9,680 nt of DNA. It comes from UBA8886 sp963578705. Its GTDB lineage: Archaea > Thermoplasmatota > Poseidoniia > MGIII > CG-Epi1. The stretch spans positions 1-9,680 of the forward strand of contig CAUZDT010000045.1 in the NCBI GenBank assembly GCA_963578705.1, given 5' to 3'. Below, piece by piece: positions 6,653-9,680 of the stretch (the stretch's first letter is position 1; each line of letters opens with the position of its first letter). The translations under genes and the position numbers were made by a program. Below the pieces are notes generated by a model. The model was not told where the DNA came from. It saw only the letters and a list, made by a program, of their open reading frames with translations, and made no database searches.

Positions 6653-7701
6653 AGCTCCAGCGCGAAGGAGCGGTCGAGTTCGAGGCTGAAGCGTCGGGCC
6701 CCGGCTCCGGTCCTGGCCGGGCGGGCGGCGTCTTCTACAATCCAGCCATGGCGTTCGCGCGCGACCTGCACATCGCGCTCTGGCGCAAGCTGGCGCCGGC
6801 CGGGACAACGCTCGATGGCCTTGCGGCGTCGGGGGTGCGCGGCTTGCGACTGATGGCCGAGGCTGGCGCCGCCGTTGAGTTCTGCGACTGCTCGCCGCTC
6901 GCGCTCGCGGCCATCCGCGCCAACCTGTCGCGCAACTCGCTCGCGGCGGAAGTGCACGAGGGCGACCTGCTCGAAGTGCTTGAGAGTCGCGAATTCGGCG
7001 CGCTCGATATCGACCCCTTTGGGACGCCGGCGCGCTTCATCCCCGCCGCCGTGCGGACGGTCGCCGACGGCGGCGTGCTGGGCGTAGCGGCGACCGACAC
7101 TGCAGTCCTGTGCGGCGCGCAGCCGAAGGCGTGCGAGCGGCGCTACGGGGCGCTGCCGCTCGGCGGGGTGGCCGCCAAGGAAGTCGGCCTGCGCGTCCTG
7201 CTCGGCGCCATCGCGCGCGAAGCGGCCGCCGCGGGGCGCTCCGTCGCGCCGCTGCTCTGCTACGCCGAAGGCCACCATTTGCGAGTGTGGGTGCGGCTGG
7301 TGCCGGGCGAGTCGCCCGCGCTACGCTGGCTCTCGCGCGAGATGGTGCTGCACGACGCAAGTGCCCCGGGCCGGGCGGGGCCGCTCTGGGGTGGCGCGCT
7401 GGGCGACCCGGACGCGTTCCCCGACGAGGCAGAGCTACCGGGCGACGCGGCATCACCGCGTCACCGCCGGCTGGAGCGGATGCTGGCGACGCTGCGCGCG
7501 GAGCTGCCGGGACCGCCGGGGCTGTGGGACATAAACGAGATGGCGCGCGCGGCTGGTGAGGGCGAGACGCCCGGGCGCGAGCGCATTGTGGTCGCCTTGC
7601 GGGAGCGCGGCTGGTTTGCCTCGTCGAGCATCTTCCACCCACTCGGCATCCGCACCGATGCGCCGCTCGACGAGCAGGCCGCCGCGGTGCAATCCTTATA
7701 A
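6649..7701 (+). CDS. trm1: tRNA (guanine26-N2)-dimethyltransferase Trm1
   Basis: This enzyme uses S-adenosylmethionine to methylate the exocyclic N2 of G26 in tRNA, at the hinge between the D- and anticodon stems. The protein has 350 residues from GTG 6649, which overlaps the preceding TGA as GTGA. The frame extends further upstream but there only shadows the NTPase gene. Family motifs in order: VFYNPAM at 28-34, SAM-site LDGLAASGVRGLR at 55-67, catalytic DIDPFGTP at 120-127, ATDTAVLCG at 148-156, KEVGLR at 177-182, GHHLRVWVR at 208-216, GPLWGG at 244-249 and FHPLGIRTDAP near the C-terminus. The segment between GHHLRVWVR and GPLW has no cysteine, whereas many Trm1 proteins carry a cysteine-rich metal-site stretch there, and the whole is a little short for an archaeal Trm1. 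Coding sequence is extremely G+C-rich, which explains the long antisense frames. Confidence 0.93.
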   Translation: MKLQREGAVEFEAEASGPGSGPGRAGGVFYNPAMAFARDLHIALWRKLAPAGTTLDGLAASGVRGLRLMAEAGAAVEFCDCSPLALAAIRANLSRNSLAAEVHEGDLLEVLESREFGALDIDPFGTPARFIPAAVRTVADGGVLGVAATDTAVLCGAQPKACERRYGALPLGGVAAKEVGLRVLLGAIAREAAAAGRSVAPLLCYAEGHHLRVWVRLVPGESPALRWLSREMVLHDASAPGRAGPLWGGALGDPDAFPDEAELPGDAASPRHRRLERMLATLRAELPGPPGLWDINEMARAAGEGETPGRERIVVALRERGWFASSSIFHPLGIRTDAPLDEQAAAVQSL

Positions 7702-7702
7702 A
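7696..7702 (+). promoter_or_regulatory. TATA box for rpoL-truD, overlapping the trm1 stop
   Basis: TTATAAA stands out in a very G+C-rich stretch and contains the trm1 TAA stop. Archaeal transcription normally starts about 25 bases downstream, here near 7724, which would give a leader of about 45 bases before the rpoL ATG. It would let rpoL and truD be transcribed independently of trm1. Confidence 0.55.
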
Positions 7703-7720
7703 CGGCAGGCAGGTCCGCGC

Positions 7721-7756
7721 CAACCCGGCAGCCGGCTTCGCGATGCGGGCGGGTTG
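7721..7756 (+). promoter_or_regulatory. Hairpin in the rpoL leader
   Basis: CAACCCG at 7721-7727 and CGGGTTG at 7750-7756 are perfect seven-base inverted arms around a 22-base loop. The 3' arm ends 14 bases before the rpoL ATG. In a transcript from the TATA box at 7696 the hairpin would sit at the 5' end of the mRNA. A role in stability or in limiting translation is possible; it does not match a riboswitch class I know. Confidence 0.35.
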
Positions 7757-7770
7757 CTACGGACGGAAAG

Positions 7771-8046
7771 ATGATTGAAGTCACGCAGGTCAGCAAGTCG
7801 AAAAACGAGCTGGAAGTCAAGGTCCGCGGCGCTAACGAGACGTTGTTGGGGCCGCTGCACAACCGCACGCTGGCCGACCCGCAGGTGGACTACGCCTCCT
7901 ACTACATGGGGCACATCCTGCTGGACGACCCCCGTTTCTACGTCCGCACGAAGAAGGGCACCCCCAAGGCAGCCATAGACCGCGCGATGGAATCCATCAT
8001 CGCCGATATCGCCACAATCCAGGACAAGCTCTCCAAAGAGGCATGA
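7771..8046 (+). CDS. rpoL: DNA-directed RNA polymerase subunit L (Rpo11)
   Basis: Rpo11 pairs with subunit D (Rpo3) to form the platform on which the archaeal RNA polymerase assembles, the counterpart of the bacterial alpha dimer and eukaryotic RPB3/RPB11. The protein has 91 residues, normal for the family. Recognisable features are the N-terminal strand IEVTQVSKSKNELEVKV, a leucine-rich helix after TLLGPLHN, the core VDYASYYMGHILLDDPRFYV (residues 39-58) with the shape of the family's VdyAsYxxeHPlxdxPxxyI, then RTKKGTP and an amphipathic C-terminal helix. The usual His-Pro after Y-x-x is His-Ile here, a small deviation. The gene has its own likely TATA box and leader and overlaps truD by ATGA, so the two are translated in a coupled way. 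Confidence 0.93.
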   Translation: MIEVTQVSKSKNELEVKVRGANETLLGPLHNRTLADPQVDYASYYMGHILLDDPRFYVRTKKGTPKAAIDRAMESIIADIATIQDKLSKEA

Positions 8047-9329
8047 GTCTCCCGGAGCCGGGGCGCGAGCCGTTCCTCTCCAGCGCTGACGGAATAGCCG
8101 GCCGGCTGCGCGCGACCCCCGAGGACTTCGCCGTCGTCGAGCGCGAGCTACTGCCGCCCGAGGCGGCCGACGGCCGCCACACTATTGTGCGCGTCACGGC
8201 GCGCAATTGCGAGACTAACCTGCTGCTGCGTGACCTTGCGCGTGCGCTCGGCATCCAGCCGCACGCCATTGGCTTTGCCGGTACCAAGGACAAGCGCGCC
8301 GTCACGACGCAGCTGATGAGCGTGCGCGCCAGCCCCGAAGTGCTGGTGGGGGTCGCGCTGCCGGGCGTCGAACTGGAACCGCTGCACCGCACCCCGAAAC
8401 CACTGCGGCTGGGGCAGCTGCGCGGCAACCGCTTCACCATCTGGGTCGCCGACGCCGAAGAGCCGGAGAGCCGCGTCCCCGCGATTCTGGCGGAACTGGC
8501 GGGGCGTTTTCCAAATTACTTCGGCGTCCAGCGCTTCGGTGCCTCGCGGCCTGTGACGCACCTCGTCGGTGAGGCGCTGCTGCGGGGCGACTGGCAGCAC
8601 GCGGTCGAGACCTACATCGGTGCGCCAGCGACGGAAGCGGCCGACGCGAGCGAAGCGCGCGCCGCTGCCGAAGCGGCGCGCGCCCACTACCGCGATACTG
8701 GCGACCTGGCGGGAACGCTCGAGGCGCTGCCGGGGTCGTTGCTCTTCGAGCGGCAGTTGGTCGGCCACCTCCTGCGCCAGTCCGGCGACTGGCAGGGGGC
8801 GCTGCAGCGGCTGCCGCCGAACCTGCAGCAGATGTTCATCCACGCCGCGCAGTCGGCGCTCTTCAACGCCATGGTCGCGCAACGCCTTGCGCAAGGGCTG
8901 CCACTCGACCACCCCGAGGAGGGTGACATCGTGCTGCCGGCCGACCGGCACGGCGGCCCCGACCAGCGCGCGCCGATTGCGGTCACTGCGCGCAACCAGC
9001 CCAAGCTCGCGAAACGCTGCGCCGAAGGCAAGGCGTGGGTCACCGCGCTGTTGCCTGGCCTCAGCGCACCGTTCGCCGACGGCTCGCAAGGTGAAATCGA
9101 GCGGCAGATCGTCGCGGAGAGCGGCATCGCCCGCGAGCGTTACGCGCTGCCGGAGGCGCCTCGGCTCGCTTCCGACGGGCTGCGGCGTCCTATCCACGCG
9201 ACGGCGCAGGCGCTGGAGTGGAGTCTGGACGGCAGTGTGCCGGAGTTCCGCTTCGCGCTGGACAAGGGCACCTACGCCACCAGCTTCATGCGTGAAATCA
9301 TGAAAGCCGGGGATTTGCGCGCATACTGA
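8043..9329 (+). CDS. truD: tRNA pseudouridine(13) synthase TruD
   Basis: TruD isomerises uridine-13 in the D-arm of tRNA to pseudouridine. The protein has 428 residues, a normal length for archaeal TruD. The catalytic aspartate is D83 in GFAGTKDKRAVTTQ (the family GxKDxxAxTxQ motif). Also visible are RATPEDFAVVE near the N-terminus, RLGQLRGNRF at 122-131, NYFGVQRFG at 158-166 and, near the C-terminus, FALDKGTYATSFMREIMK at 404-421, where the family has a Lys/Pro-Gly-x-YAT-x-x-x-RE pattern. Between about residues 196 and 215 is an alanine/glutamate-rich low-complexity stretch within the insertion domain. The start ATG overlaps the rpoL stop (ATGA), so translation probably depends on ribosomes finishing rpoL. 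No signal or membrane segment; it acts in the cytoplasm. Confidence 0.95.
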   Translation: MSLPEPGREPFLSSADGIAGRLRATPEDFAVVERELLPPEAADGRHTIVRVTARNCETNLLLRDLARALGIQPHAIGFAGTKDKRAVTTQLMSVRASPEVLVGVALPGVELEPLHRTPKPLRLGQLRGNRFTIWVADAEEPESRVPAILAELAGRFPNYFGVQRFGASRPVTHLVGEALLRGDWQHAVETYIGAPATEAADASEARAAAEAARAHYRDTGDLAGTLEALPGSLLFERQLVGHLLRQSGDWQGALQRLPPNLQQMFIHAAQSALFNAMVAQRLAQGLPLDHPEEGDIVLPADRHGGPDQRAPIAVTARNQPKLAKRCAEGKAWVTALLPGLSAPFADGSQGEIERQIVAESGIARERYALPEAPRLASDGLRRPIHATAQALEWSLDGSVPEFRFALDKGTYATSFMREIMKAGDLRAY

Positions 9330-9334
9330 TATAG
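9328..9334 (+). promoter_or_regulatory. TATA-like box before the coiled-coil gene
   Basis: GATATAG overlaps the truD stop and is centred about 25 bases before ATG 9356. That is the normal distance from an archaeal TATA box to the transcription start, so the mRNA may begin at or very near the ATG, without a leader. No Shine-Dalgarno is seen in the gap, consistent with this. Confidence 0.45.
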
Positions 9335-9355
9335 CCCGGAAAACGTGCGCGCGAT

Positions 9356-9680
9356 ATGGCCGAAGGCAATCCCACCCAGACGGCGCTCGTCGCCGGAGGA
9401 CTGGCAGTCGTGCTGCTGCTGAACGTATTCTTCAGCAGCTCGCTGCAATCCGACATCAACAACGTTGAGTCGACCGTCGCCAGCAACGACGCCGACCTAG
9501 CGACGATGAACGCCGAGCTCGGGGCAATATCCGACATCCTCGACGCAGACCTCGCACTCATCGAGGTTCTCGACGCCCGTATCGACGCGCTCGAGAGCGA
9601 GAGCGGGGACAATACGACCGACGCGCAAATCGCAGAGCTACAGGAGGAAATTGATGCAATCATCGATATCCTCGACGCCG
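9356..9680 (+). CDS. Membrane-anchored coiled-coil protein, 3' end missing
   Basis: The frame from ATG 9356 stays open to the window edge (108 codons seen). After a short polar N-terminus (MAEGNPTQ), residues 9-28 are hydrophobic (TALVAGGLAVVLLLNVFFSS), forming one transmembrane helix or an uncleaved signal. From about residue 30 on, the sequence is strongly acidic with regularly spaced leucine and isoleucine (LATMNAELGAISDILDADLA, then VLDARIDALESE and IAELQEEIDAIIDILDA), indicating a long coiled coil, interrupted near residues 83-88 by a Gly/Asn/Thr linker. There is no cysteine or catalytic motif. The acidic coil most likely extends outside the cell; topology is inferred. Function unknown: candidates are a surface stalk or a scaffold anchored in the membrane. 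It sits 26 bases after truD but seems to have its own promoter. Confidence 0.75.
   Translation, partial: MAEGNPTQTALVAGGLAVVLLLNVFFSSSLQSDINNVESTVASNDADLATMNAELGAISDILDADLALIEVLDARIDALESESGDNTTDAQIAELQEEIDAIIDILDA

Noticed and set aside
6253..7278. Long open frame on the minus strand opposite the NTPase gene and trm1
   Set aside because: It is Arg/Ala-rich shadow coding caused by high G+C; two well-identified genes lie on the other strand.
8148..9197. Long open frame on the minus strand opposite truD
   Set aside because: It is a shadow of truD with no recognisable domain; the truD motifs are clear on the + strand.

Overview
The window looks archaeal. It carries a gene for RNA polymerase subunit L (Rpo11), a family found only in archaea (its eukaryotic counterparts are RPB11/RPAC2). 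Its Trm1 and TruD are close to archaeal forms, there is a THEP1-type NTPase, TATA-like boxes stand at plausible archaeal distances from starts, and genes overlap by 4 bases (GTGA, ATGA). The high G+C content, the very large secreted repeat protein and the mix of genes would fit an uncultured marine euryarchaeote (Poseidoniales or Marine Group III type), but that placement is inference only. All genes read on the + strand.

Left part (1-5158): the 3' end of a giant secreted or surface protein that runs off the 5' edge, with 1571 residues visible. Its C-terminal half is made of tandem super-repeats of about 170-180 residues, each built from three beta-rich sub-repeats carrying an [L/I/V]P motif. 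Directly behind it is a small exported beta-sandwich-like protein (4742-5158), probably co-transcribed with it. A T6 tract follows and probably ends this unit.

Middle (5221-6652): a Cas4/RecB-like PD-(D/E)XK nuclease with four iron-sulfur-type cysteines and two transmembrane helices placed inside the nuclease fold, then a THEP1-family P-loop NTPase. No cas genes or CRISPR repeats are visible. The nuclease is the most unusual gene in the window.

Right part (6649-9680): trm1 (tRNA G26 dimethyltransferase) starts on a GTGA overlap with the NTPase. rpoL follows, with a likely TATA box lying in the trm1 stop codon and a leader containing a small hairpin. truD (tRNA pseudouridine-13 synthase) starts on an ATGA overlap with rpoL. 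This is an information-processing cluster: a core transcription subunit flanked by two tRNA-modifying enzymes whose targets, positions 26 and 13, both lie in or next to the D-arm. The window ends in the first 108 codons of a membrane-anchored coiled-coil protein with a TATA-like box about 25 bases before its ATG, suggesting a leaderless transcript.

No tRNA, rRNA, insertion sequence, CRISPR array or attachment site was recognised. No gene-free stretch exceeds 300 bases; the longest gap between genes is about 70 bases.
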